Shown: positions 1 to 6,563 of the stretch, piece by piece
Layout: each line of letters opens with the position of its first letter
Position numbering within the stretch: position 1 is the first letter of the stretch
DNA from: Candidatus Cloacimonadota bacterium
GTDB lineage: Bacteria; Cloacimonadota; Cloacimonadia; Cloacimonadales; Cloacimonadaceae
Assembly: GCA_023230245.1 (NCBI GenBank)
Contig: JALNXT010000067.1
Coordinates: 1 to 7,413, forward strand
Direction of reading: 5' to 3'
DNA length: 7,413 nucleotides
Made by a program: the position numbers and the translations under genes
The notes under the pieces: generated by a model
Told to the model about the DNA's origin: nothing
Seen by the model: the letters and a program-made list of their open reading frames with translations, nothing else
The model's database searches: none

Positions 1-973
1 GAACCAAGACTACCCCAAAGATTTATTTGAAGTCATTCTAGCTGATGATGATTCTGAAGATGATACTGGCAATATTGCAAAACGCTATATTGATGCTGGC
101 TTGAATTTGAATTACATTAAAGTATTAGGTAGGGATGCAGTTATCTCACCCAAAAAGCATGCACTTGAGATAGCTATTTCGCAAGCAAAAGGCGATGTAA
201 TTCTTACCACTGATGCAGATTGTATTCTTCCCCAAACGTGGATTAGTTCCATGATATCACTCTTTACCGACGATGTATCCATGGTAGCAGGATACTCTCG
301 TACCTTAATCCCTAATTGGGATAAAGCAAGCATTCTGCATAAATACGAACATTTAGATTTTGCCCTTACTTACATGGTTTTAGCGGGGGGCTATACACTT
401 GGGAAAAGCTGGGCTTGTATCGGCCAAAATCTGGCATATCTAAAATCCTCATTCTATGATGTGGGTGGGTTTGATAAGATCAGGCATCTTATTTCTGGTG
501 ATGATGTAAACTTGATGCAACTGATGCGACAGAAGGGACACAAAATAATATTCAATTTCCTCCCCGCCAGTTTTGTTCATACCAGACCTGTGAAATCCTG
601 GAAAAGGCTGGTGAATCAACGCAGTCGCTGGGCTTCAAATATGAAGTACCAACTCAAGTTTAATCCCGAGTTCTTCTTTATTTTACTCTCTATGGCTTTT
701 ATGTATTGGGGCGGATTGTTCATGATGTTTTTCAGTGTGAAGCTAGGGTTACTAATATTTGCATTTCGCATCCTGATTGAAAATCTTTTTGCCAGTTATG
801 CCAGAAGTAGATTTGGCATCACTGCCAAGATGCTGTTGTTTTATCCTATCTGGCTAGTGATACAAACCTTCTTTTTGGTCTTTACGATGGTTTTGGGTCA
901 GTTTAATATATTCGTGTGGCATGGCAAACGTCCCTACAAGAGGAATAATAACAATGCAAATAGTAGTCTTTGA
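1..973 (+). CDS. Family 2 glycosyltransferase, membrane-associated, 5'-truncated by the window edge
   Basis: The reading frame is open from base 2, giving 323 visible residues; the true start lies outside the window. The fragment opens inside the GT-A fold: a nucleotide-binding Asp-rich strand (ILADDDSEDDT, visible residues 12-22), the metal-binding DAD (71-73) in TTDADC, a GDD acid motif (166-168) and a QRSRW motif (206-210). The Q-x-x-R-W signature is typical of processive GT2 enzymes that make polysaccharides or glycolipids. Two hydrophobic stretches (about 224-255 and 276-303) indicate membrane anchoring, so it probably acts at the inner face of the cytoplasmic membrane using a nucleotide sugar. 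The basic, Asn-rich tail (KRPYKRNNNN) is cytosolic in style. Its last 20 nt overlap the next gene, which encodes a sugar-nucleotide-type enzyme, suggesting translational coupling and a shared glycan pathway. The sugar and acceptor cannot be read from sequence. Family call is secure; product is not. Confidence 0.9.
   Translation, partial: NQDYPKDLFEVILADDDSEDDTGNIAKRYIDAGLNLNYIKVLGRDAVISPKKHALEIAISQAKGDVILTTDADCILPQTWISSMISLFTDDVSMVAGYSRTLIPNWDKASILHKYEHLDFALTYMVLAGGYTLGKSWACIGQNLAYLKSSFYDVGGFDKIRHLISGDDVNLMQLMRQKGHKIIFNFLPASFVHTRPVKSWKRLVNQRSRWASNMKYQLKFNPEFFFILLSMAFMYWGGLFMMFFSVKLGLLIFAFRILIENLFASYARSRFGITAKMLLFYPIWLVIQTFFLVFTMVLGQFNIFVWHGKRPYKRNNNNANSSL
938..943 (+). promoter_or_regulatory. 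Ribosome binding site for the GlmU-like gene
   Basis: AAGAGG lies 10 nt before the ATG at 954, inside the end of the glycosyltransferase gene. It favours ATG 954 over the in-frame ATG at 921, which has no such motif upstream and would add 11 residues that do not look like the family's N-terminus. Confidence 0.65.
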
Positions 974-2168
974 CGATCACAAACAGGCGAACTTTTACCC
1001 ACTTACTTTAAATCGCAGTATCGGTGATTTGAGATGCGGAATATTAAAACTCCGTCAACGGCTGGAAACTGCTTTTGGCTCAGATGACAGTAGCTCCGTT
1101 ATTATTGATCCCATTTTAGTTCCCCTGTATAAAGAGCGTCATCCAGATTGGCTGATAAACCAACCTACAGATAAAGAAAAGCTATATCTAAACTCGCGCA
1201 TCAAGCTAAGCAAAGAAGCTATCAAGGAAATAAACACCATGCCCAATGATTCGGCACTCATTAATGATGAAATAATCCTAGCTGCCAAATTGAAAAGCAA
1301 GAACATGAGTTTTCAGGATGACACAAATACGATATCACTTCCACCCCAGACAAATGCTATTACCTCTCACATTGGCACGTATGAGTGCCTAAGTGATATA
1401 ATTCACGATAATGGGCGCATGCTCAAGTGGGACTTTGAAAACTATTTTGATACACAGGATAATTTCTTTGAGACAGAGCCTGGCGTGACGGTTTTGCATC
1501 CTTACAACGTATGGATTGCGGAAGGCGTAATATTGAATCCAGGCGTTATCTTAGATGCATCAGAGGGACCCATTGTGATAGATGAAGGCGTGAAGGTAAT
1601 GCATAATGCCGTTCTATGTGGTCCTTTATATATAGGGAAAAACTCGCTTGTAAAGATTGGAGCAAAGATATATGGGAATACGTCCATTGGTCCCGTATGC
1701 AAAATTGGCGGAGAAATTGAAGGCAGCATCTTTCAGGCATACTCCAATAAGCAACACGATGGCTTTCTGGGGCATGCTTATATTGGTGAGTGGGTAAATT
1801 TGGGAGCAGATACCAATAATAGTGACCTAAAGAATACATATAAAAACGTGGCCTACTATTCCTATGCGCATGACTCTAAGTGCGATTCTGGCACGCAATT
1901 CTTGGGTTGCGTGATAGGTGATCATAGTAAAACTGGTATTAATTGCAGTATTAACACCGGAACGGTTATAGGGATTGGGTGCAATATATGGGGACACGAT
2001 TTATTTAGCGATTTCATTCCAGATTTTTCTTGGGGTGAAACTAAACAACTTGTGCCCTATAAGTTCCAAGCATTCTGTGAAACTGCAAGCACAGTGAAAC
2101 AAAGACGTAAATTGCTTTTTAGCATAGTAGAACAAGAACTATACCAGCATATAAACTCAGGGAGATAA
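954..2168 (+). CDS. GlmU-like putative sugar nucleotidyltransferase with hexapeptide-repeat C-terminal domain
   Basis: The protein is 404 aa. The start at 954 is chosen because of the Shine-Dalgarno at 938-943 and because MQIVVFDDHKQANFYPLTLN matches the family's opening (an 'I-x-x-F-D-D ... L-x-P-L-T' strand), followed by GDLRCGILKLR (24-34). Residues 1-170 resemble a divergent nucleotidyltransferase-like domain that lacks the canonical GlmU pyrophosphorylase loop (G-x-G-T-R-M). Residues about 175-350 form a left-handed beta-helix of hexapeptide repeats (VIDEGV, YIGKNS, KIGAKI, SIGPVC, KIGGEI), with the conserved block SNKQHDGFLGHAYIGEW (264-280) and GADTNNSDLKN (284-294), where acyltransferases of this type place catalytic residues. 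Known relatives, common in Bacteroidetes, are annotated as alternative GlmU proteins (UDP-GlcNAc synthesis). Neither activity is proven here. It overlaps the glycosyltransferase gene by 20 nt and is followed after 1 nt by ricT. Confidence 0.85.
   Translation: MQIVVFDDHKQANFYPLTLNRSIGDLRCGILKLRQRLETAFGSDDSSSVIIDPILVPLYKERHPDWLINQPTDKEKLYLNSRIKLSKEAIKEINTMPNDSALINDEIILAAKLKSKNMSFQDDTNTISLPPQTNAITSHIGTYECLSDIIHDNGRMLKWDFENYFDTQDNFFETEPGVTVLHPYNVWIAEGVILNPGVILDASEGPIVIDEGVKVMHNAVLCGPLYIGKNSLVKIGAKIYGNTSIGPVCKIGGEIEGSIFQAYSNKQHDGFLGHAYIGEWVNLGADTNNSDLKNTYKNVAYYSYAHDSKCDSGTQFLGCVIGDHSKTGINCSINTGTVIGIGCNIWGHDLFSDFIPDFSWGETKQLVPYKFQAFCETASTVKQRRKLLFSIVEQELYQHINSGR
2159..2164 (+). promoter_or_regulatory. 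Ribosome binding site supporting the GTG start of ricT
   Basis: AGGGAG sits 5 nt before GTG 2170 and overlaps the last codons of the GlmU-like gene. It supports a non-ATG start one base after the preceding stop codon. Confidence 0.7.
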
Positions 2169-2169
2169 A

Positions 2170-3009
2170 GTGCAAGATTATATAGAAGTAGAATTCAGAA
2201 CCGGCAGGCTAGGTTATTACAAAAACTTAACGAACATATCTATCCAACCGGAAGATCTTATTATAGTGGAAGTGGAGCGCGGTGATGATATCGCTCAGGT
2301 CGTACACATGAGTGTAAGCGATGAAGACATGGATACAGAATCGCAAACCAGTAAGACTTATTCGATTAGAAGAATTGCCAATGAAGACGATTTGGAAAAG
2401 CTGAAGAACATAGGTTTAGAAGAAGAAAAAGCAGCTAACACGTTCCAACTGATTCTTGAAAGGTATCCTTTTGAAATGAAGCTGATAGAAACTATCTATC
2501 AATACGACGGCAATAAATTGACCTTCTTCTTCACCGCTGAAGGTAGAATAGATTTTAGAACTTTCGTAAGGGAACTGGCAACAGTATTTAAAACCCGTAT
2601 TGAGCTACACCAAACCACCGGCAGAGACGAAGCACGTCGCCTTGGTGGTTTCGGTATGTGTGGTAATCAATATTGTTGTGGCAGTTTTCTAAAGCGTTTC
2701 AATCAAGTAACCATTAAGATGGCAAAAGACCAAAACCTTGCAGGTAACTTATCCAAGATATCAGGCCCCTGTGGCAGATTGTTATGTTGCCTCAATTTTG
2801 AAGAAGATTTCTACGTGGAAGAGGCAAAAGACTTTCCCATCGTAGGAACTTTTGTTACATACAAAGATACAAAAATGATGGTCTTTCGGATCGATGTAAT
2901 CGCCAAAAGTATTTATCTTTCGGGTGAAGATGGCGTGGTAAACGTACTCGATGTGGAGCAATTTAGCAAACTTGAAATTATTAGCATCCCTGTAATAGAA
3001 GAATGTTAA
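2170..3009 (+). CDS. ricT: PSP1-domain protein, RicT (YaaT) homologue
   Basis: A 279-aa protein starting with GTG, close to the usual length (about 275 aa in Bacillus subtilis). The N-terminal part is acidic beta-rich sequence; the PSP1 C-terminal domain spans roughly 70-155. Two diagnostic cysteine blocks follow: GFGMCGNQYCC (C164, C169, C170) and SGPCGRLLCC (C201, C206, C207), linked by TIKMAKDQNL (181-190). In B. subtilis, RicT joins RicA and RicF in a complex that carries [4Fe-4S] clusters and promotes RNase Y-dependent mRNA processing; homologues elsewhere have also been linked to cell polarity and development. All six cysteines are present, so cluster binding is likely. Its partners RicA and RicF are not in this window. 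The stop codon overlaps the start of rlmN by 7 nt, implying coupled translation. Assignment to the family is firm; the cellular role in this lineage is inferred. Confidence 0.93.
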   Translation: MQDYIEVEFRTGRLGYYKNLTNISIQPEDLIIVEVERGDDIAQVVHMSVSDEDMDTESQTSKTYSIRRIANEDDLEKLKNIGLEEEKAANTFQLILERYPFEMKLIETIYQYDGNKLTFFFTAEGRIDFRTFVRELATVFKTRIELHQTTGRDEARRLGGFGMCGNQYCCGSFLKRFNQVTIKMAKDQNLAGNLSKISGPCGRLLCCLNFEEDFYVEEAKDFPIVGTFVTYKDTKMMVFRIDVIAKSIYLSGEDGVVNVLDVEQFSKLEIISIPVIEEC

Positions 3010-4064
3010 CGAATATATTCAGTCTTCATCCGGATGAACTTACCGAGCAGTTGAACAAGGATTTCCCTAAGTATCGTAGTAAACAACTTATTGAGTGGAT
3101 ATATAAACATTTCGTTGTTGATCCTGCCTTGATGAAGAATCTGCCTGCAGATTTTAGAACCTACCTCAATGAGCATTTCTCGTTCGATATACCGTATCTT
3201 GACAAAGAATTGTTTTCTAAAGATGGAGCTAGCAAATATAGATTTCGTCTTTCAGATAATGAAGTAATAGAAAGCGTGCTTATCCCCGAAAGAACTAAAC
3301 ACACTCTATGCATTTCGTCTCAAGCAGGTTGTAAGCACAAATGCAGCTTCTGCGCTACTGGCAAGATGGGGTTCAAACGCAACCTCACTACAGATGAAAT
3401 GGTTTCACAGATTCTGTTGGGGAGCCAGGAATGTCTTAAGACTACTACAATTCCTTCTGCAATTACAAACCCGCCCGCTCCTCTTCCCCGCATTACCAAT
3501 CTCGTGTTTATGGGGATGGGTGAACCAATGGATAACTTGGATAATGTGCTCCAAACCCTGCGCATTATTCAAGCCGACAACACGCTTGCCTTCAGTCCCA
3601 GACGTACCACCATTTCCACCTGCGGTATTGTTCCGGCTATTATTAAGTTTGCCGATAGCGGAGTGCGAGCCAAGCTTGCCATCTCTCTTAATTCTGCGAT
3701 TGATGCAAAGCGTGATATTCTTATGCCCGTTAATCGCAGATATCCGCTGAATGAGCTTAAACAAGCAGCCTTGTATTACCTGCGGAAAACCAGCTTTCGC
3801 ATTACCTTCGAATATATCCTTATTCCCGGAGAAAACATGGGTCGTGAAGACCTGAATGCCTTACGCAAGTTTGTGGGTGATATTTCCTGCAAGATCAATT
3901 TCATCCCCTTCAACCCGGGTTATTCTACCACATACCAGGCACCAGATGCCAAACAAATAGAAGATTTCATGCGCGCTGCACAAGCCTTGCCACAAGCTAT
4001 AACCTTGCGAAAAAGCCGTGGAGCTGATGTCTTTGGTGCATGCGGACAGCTTAGTAATAATTAA
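3003..4064 (+). CDS. rlmN: Dual-specificity 23S rRNA/tRNA adenine-C2 methyltransferase RlmN
   Basis: A 353-aa radical SAM enzyme of normal length. Family members methylate C2 of A2503 in 23S rRNA and A37 of some tRNAs, using two SAM molecules and a methylated cysteine intermediate. The [4Fe-4S] motif is C110-x3-C114-x2-C117 (GCKHKCSFC). The two catalytic cysteines are in the expected places: C103, seven residues before the cluster (TLCISSQAGC), and C347 in the C-terminal GACGQL. NRNLT-like (RNLTTDEM), GMGEPMDN (SAM-binding region) and STCGIVP motifs are present. Between the helix after the cluster and GMGEP there is a somewhat Pro/Thr-rich linker (about 146-163). The SLHA-type motif reads SLNSA, a variation I believe occurs in other RlmN proteins. 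No strong Shine-Dalgarno precedes ATG 3003, consistent with coupling to ricT. Cfr, the resistance paralogue that methylates C8, is less likely given length, context and GACGQL ending. Confidence 0.96.
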   Translation: MLTNIFSLHPDELTEQLNKDFPKYRSKQLIEWIYKHFVVDPALMKNLPADFRTYLNEHFSFDIPYLDKELFSKDGASKYRFRLSDNEVIESVLIPERTKHTLCISSQAGCKHKCSFCATGKMGFKRNLTTDEMVSQILLGSQECLKTTTIPSAITNPPAPLPRITNLVFMGMGEPMDNLDNVLQTLRIIQADNTLAFSPRRTTISTCGIVPAIIKFADSGVRAKLAISLNSAIDAKRDILMPVNRRYPLNELKQAALYYLRKTSFRITFEYILIPGENMGREDLNALRKFVGDISCKINFIPFNPGYSTTYQAPDAKQIEDFMRAAQALPQAITLRKSRGADVFGACGQLSNN

Positions 4065-4068
4065 TTAT

Positions 4069-4072
4069 GGAG
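4069..4072 (+). promoter_or_regulatory. Ribosome binding site deciding the deoC start
   Basis: GGAG ends 5 nt before ATG 4078. The alternative upstream in-frame ATG at 4018 lies deep inside the end of rlmN and would prepend 20 residues read from rlmN codons out of frame, so ATG 4078 is preferred. Confidence 0.7.
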
Positions 4073-4077
4073 ATACC

Positions 4078-4851
4078 ATGAGTAACATAGCCGACATTGC
4101 CATCAAACTCTTTGGAAATAACAATACCTGTATGTGCGGAGGTGCACACTATATTTGCCTGAACTGTGAAGTTTGCCGAGCTATCGATAAAGACCAAGTT
4201 TACAACCCAGAACACGGGGTGGCTTCGATAATTGACGCCACTATTCTCAAAGCTACTGCAACCGATGCTGATGTTACTACCCTGTGCAATATGGCGAATG
4301 AACATCAAACTGCATCTGTTTGCATCAATTCCCATTTTATTCCATTGATTAAATCCATCCTAACTGGCGCGGTAAAAAGCTGTACCGTGATAAACTTTCC
4401 TTTGGGTGCTTCGTCCAAAGAAGTTATACAGGCAGAAACTCAGGCTGTGCTGGATGCCGGAGTTGACGAAGTGGATATGGTGCAAAACATAGGTGCACTG
4501 TTAGCTGGAGATTATGATACATCTTTCGAAAGCATTAACGGAGCAGCGAAGCTTTGTATCGCCAAAGAAGCCCTGTTAAAGGTAATTATAGAGACCTGCT
4601 ACTTAAACGAAGAGCAGCTTATTATCTCTTGCTTAATCGCCAAGAAAGCCGGAGCCAATTTTGTAAAGACTTCAACGGGTTTTGGTACTGCCGGTGCCAC
4701 CCCCGAAAACATTGCCTTAATGCGTAAAGTCGTGGGACCTAAACTGGGTGTGAAAGCATCTGGAGGAATCAGAACCCGCGCACAAGCATTGGCGATGATA
4801 ACCTCTGGCGCAAGTCGTATCGGTGCTTCCAGCGTTGCTCCATTACTATAA
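4078..4851 (+). CDS. deoC: Deoxyribose-phosphate aldolase with an N-terminal cysteine-rich extension
   Basis: The 257-aa protein catalyses the reversible class I (Schiff base) cleavage of 2-deoxyribose 5-phosphate to glyceraldehyde 3-phosphate and acetaldehyde, used in deoxynucleoside salvage. The TIM-barrel runs from about residue 47 to the end. The catalytic residues are visible: Schiff-base Lys197 in FVKTSTGFGT, Lys226 in GVKASGGIRT, and Asp133 in EVDMVQN. The first 46 residues are unusual: C18, C20, C27, C30 and C33 form CxC-x6-CxxCxxC with His24 nearby, which looks like a metal-binding knuckle rather than the usual aldolase N-terminus. Two commonly conserved barrel motifs are altered: the 'D-H-T' of the first strand reads DAT (53-55) and 'GFPLG' reads NFPLG (106-110). 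The gene follows rlmN by 13 nt and precedes thyX by 15 nt, so two deoxynucleotide genes are adjacent. Aldolase activity is very probable; the role of the extension is unknown. Confidence 0.93.
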   Translation: MSNIADIAIKLFGNNNTCMCGGAHYICLNCEVCRAIDKDQVYNPEHGVASIIDATILKATATDADVTTLCNMANEHQTASVCINSHFIPLIKSILTGAVKSCTVINFPLGASSKEVIQAETQAVLDAGVDEVDMVQNIGALLAGDYDTSFESINGAAKLCIAKEALLKVIIETCYLNEEQLIISCLIAKKAGANFVKTSTGFGTAGATPENIALMRKVVGPKLGVKASGGIRTRAQALAMITSGASRIGASSVAPLL

Positions 4852-4853
4852 AC

Positions 4854-4859
4854 AAGGGG
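4854..4859 (+). promoter_or_regulatory. Ribosome binding site for thyX
   Basis: AAGGGG lies 7 nt before ATG 4867 in the 15-nt gap after deoC, supporting this start and independent ribosome loading on thyX within the operon. Confidence 0.7.
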
Positions 4860-4866
4860 TATTTCC

Positions 4867-6282
4867 ATGAAACTTATCGTAGCGGGATACAACATAGACA
4901 AAAGCCTGATAGATTCGCTAAAAAGCGAAACTGCCACGCCTGAAGTGTTATCCGCTGCTTATGCCAGAATTAGCAGGAGTAGCAAAAACATCGATGAACT
5001 TCGTGGCGAGGCTATTTCTGAGATTAGCAAAGCTCGTTCTTCCAACACCAACATCATCTTTGAAATGGGACACAGTTCTGTTGCCGAGCATGCCGTTTTT
5101 AATCTGGATATTATCGGTATCTCACGTCATTTAACCGAAACCGTACAACGTAGCCGGATCGCTTCTTTCACGGAGAAATCCCAACGTTATGTAACATTTT
5201 CCAAGGATTATATAGTCCCAGAAGAGCTTGCCAAGCATCCCAAACACAAAAAGCTCTATAAACAGCTAATGGATAAGCTATTTGCTGAATACGAAACCAG
5301 TTTTAACGCTCTGAACGAATATTACCTTAAAACCCAACCTAAGCTAAAGCCTCGTGAACGTGAAGCACTTGCCAAAGAAGATGCCCGCTATATCCTGCCT
5401 CTTGCTACCAAAACGCAAATGGGGCTAACCATTAATGCCCGTAGCGTTGAGAACCTCTTAAGACGCTTAGCCAACAAGCCTCTTAGTGAAGCTGATGAAC
5501 TTAAACAGTTGCTCTATAGCCAGGTTTCAGCGATTGCCCCTTCGCTGATACGTTATACTGAACAAGATGCTTTTTCTGGTATGGTAAATTTGGAAAAGGT
5601 AGGTTACACCGGGTTTTTACAGCAAGAATTACCTTGGATGGAAGAGCTGGATTTGAGCAATAAGCTGAAAGTTCTGGATCCGCCTTCCAACGTTGATAAT
5701 ACTCTGCTTACAGCTATAATCTACCAGCAAGGCGAACTAAACTGGTCTGATACCTATGAAACAGTTTCTCATCTCCCTCGCTTGGTGAAACAACAGCTTT
5801 GGAAACAAGTGTTTGCCAACATCAAAGCCTGGCACAAAGTTCCTCGTGCCTTTGAAACAGTGGATTTTAATTTTGAACTAGCTATGAGCGAAAGCTGCTG
5901 GGCTCAATTCAAACGCCACCGCTTTTGCACCTTGCTGCGTAAAGGTAGCAACTCCATCATCTGCAAATTCCCATCCAGTATCGGCTTAATTAACCGCACT
6001 AAAGAATGGGAAGCTCTCTCAGAGATGGCAGCTAATTTTGCCCTAAAGCTTCCTCCCAGTCTTCGCCCCATTGCACCATATTGCCGTTTGAATGCCTCTA
6101 TCCTCTCCGTTTATGCTAAAATGAATTTTAGGGAGATATACCACTTTGTGCGCCTTCGCTCTGATGAACATGCACAGTGGGAGATTAAGGAGCTATCCCA
6201 ACTTATGGCTAAAAAAGTACAAACTCTTGCTCCTCTATCTTCAGAACACCTTTGCGGTAAGAGCGAATTTAGAAAAGCTTAA
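4867..6282 (+). CDS. thyX: Flavin-dependent thymidylate synthase, long tandem two-domain form
   Basis: ThyX enzymes make dTMP from dUMP with methylene-tetrahydrofolate, NAD(P)H and FAD, and usually have about 220-250 aa acting as a homotetramer. This protein has 471 aa and reads as two ThyX domains in series. Domain 1 (about 25-230) has GHSSVAEHAVF (68-78), the signature in the form R95-S-R97-x-x-S100-x-x-E103-x-S105-x-R107-Y108, and a dUMP-site-like INARS (189-193). Domain 2 (about 320-455) has R350-H-R352 and LRSDEHAQWEI (430-440), but no following Ser/Glu motif and MNFRE in place of NARS. Each half therefore keeps what the other has lost. As I remember, long ThyX-like proteins are annotated in some other bacteria such as Chlamydia, so the length alone need not be new. 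It is preceded by deoC, fitting a thymidine-metabolism pairing. The fold is secure; catalytic competence is likely but not certain. Confidence 0.88.
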   Translation: MKLIVAGYNIDKSLIDSLKSETATPEVLSAAYARISRSSKNIDELRGEAISEISKARSSNTNIIFEMGHSSVAEHAVFNLDIIGISRHLTETVQRSRIASFTEKSQRYVTFSKDYIVPEELAKHPKHKKLYKQLMDKLFAEYETSFNALNEYYLKTQPKLKPREREALAKEDARYILPLATKTQMGLTINARSVENLLRRLANKPLSEADELKQLLYSQVSAIAPSLIRYTEQDAFSGMVNLEKVGYTGFLQQELPWMEELDLSNKLKVLDPPSNVDNTLLTAIIYQQGELNWSDTYETVSHLPRLVKQQLWKQVFANIKAWHKVPRAFETVDFNFELAMSESCWAQFKRHRFCTLLRKGSNSIICKFPSSIGLINRTKEWEALSEMAANFALKLPPSLRPIAPYCRLNASILSVYAKMNFREIYHFVRLRSDEHAQWEIKELSQLMAKKVQTLAPLSSEHLCGKSEFRKA

Positions 6283-6309
6283 TTACCCTAATTGATTACA
6301 TAGGCATTG

Positions 6310-6357
6310 ACCTCGCTGCTTTTCGATGTAGTCTTTATTACACGAGGTGTGCGAGGT
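6310..6357 (+). repeat. Inverted repeat after thyX with a duplicated CGAGGT
   Basis: ACCTCGC (6310-6316) is perfectly complementary to GCGAGGT (6351-6357), with TGTA/TACA pairing possible inside the 34-nt loop. CGAGGT also occurs at 6343-6348, so the left arm could pair with either copy. There is no T-run immediately after the stem, so it is a poor intrinsic terminator, although it lies only 28 nt after the thyX stop codon. Confidence 0.4.
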
Positions 6358-6403
6358 TACAACATCCTTTTAAGTCACTTAGATTTATGATAATTACCGC
6401 TTG

Positions 6404-6442
6404 TGCACAACTTGGACAAAGCCCAGGAAGGGCGCAAGTGCA
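6404..6442 (+). repeat. Bulged stem-loop in the spacer
   Basis: TGCAC (6404-6408) pairs with GTGCA (6438-6442), TTG (6412-6414) with CAA (6435-6437) after a 3-nt bulge, and GCCC (6421-6424) with GGGC (6430-6433) around an AGGAA loop. The left foot overlaps a 10-bp palindrome, TTGTGCACAA (6401-6410). Layered short helices like this are suggestive of a folded RNA but can occur by chance. Confidence 0.3.
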
Positions 6443-6515
6443 ATATAAGTGGCAGTTATGAGAGCAAAGGACAAGACCTAGAGGAATGGCCTATTTTTCG
6501 AGATGAGGGCTGTAG

Positions 6516-6535
6516 AGCAGGACTCCGATCCTGCT
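6516..6535 (+). repeat. Seven-bp hairpin resembling a tRNA anticodon arm
   Basis: AGCAGGA (6516-6522) pairs perfectly with TCCTGCT (6529-6535) around a 6-nt loop, CTCCGA. Together with the preceding GTAGAGCAGG it looks like the D-arm end and anticodon arm of a tRNA, and the loop is one base short of the CTCCGAA loop of the tRNA-Arg gene downstream. No acceptor or T-arm is found around it, so it is not a tRNA gene. Confidence 0.35.
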
Positions 6536-6563
6536 AAAAGAGAAACTTCTTCCTTGCTGCTAC

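Noticed and set aside
101..103. TTG as the start of the glycosyltransferase
   Set aside because: The frame is open upstream to the window edge and encodes the expected GT2 strand with its Asp-rich motif, so the gene begins outside the window.
921..953. Upstream ATG start for the GlmU-like gene
   Set aside because: The 11 extra residues are not family-like and there is no ribosome binding site; the AAGAGG before ATG 954 favours the shorter form.
1502..1839. Minus-strand reading frames inside the GlmU-like gene
   Set aside because: They mirror the hexapeptide-repeat codons of the real gene and have no independent support.
3394..3764. Overlapping reading frames of about 118 codons on both strands inside rlmN
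   Set aside because: They are shadows of rlmN, whose catalytic motifs are continuous through this region; the shadow peptides show no family features.
6387..6461. Plus-strand 24-codon reading frame in the spacer
   Set aside because: No Shine-Dalgarno, no recognisable motif, and it coincides with a stem-loop; a reading frame this short is expected by chance.
6411..6480. Possible small SRP RNA because of an AGGAAGG segment
   Set aside because: The conserved SRP helix 8 asymmetric loops and the GGAA tetraloop flanked by the expected bases are absent.
6473..6498. Short stem followed by five T as a terminator
   Set aside because: Only about four base pairs with a bulge can form, too weak to call.
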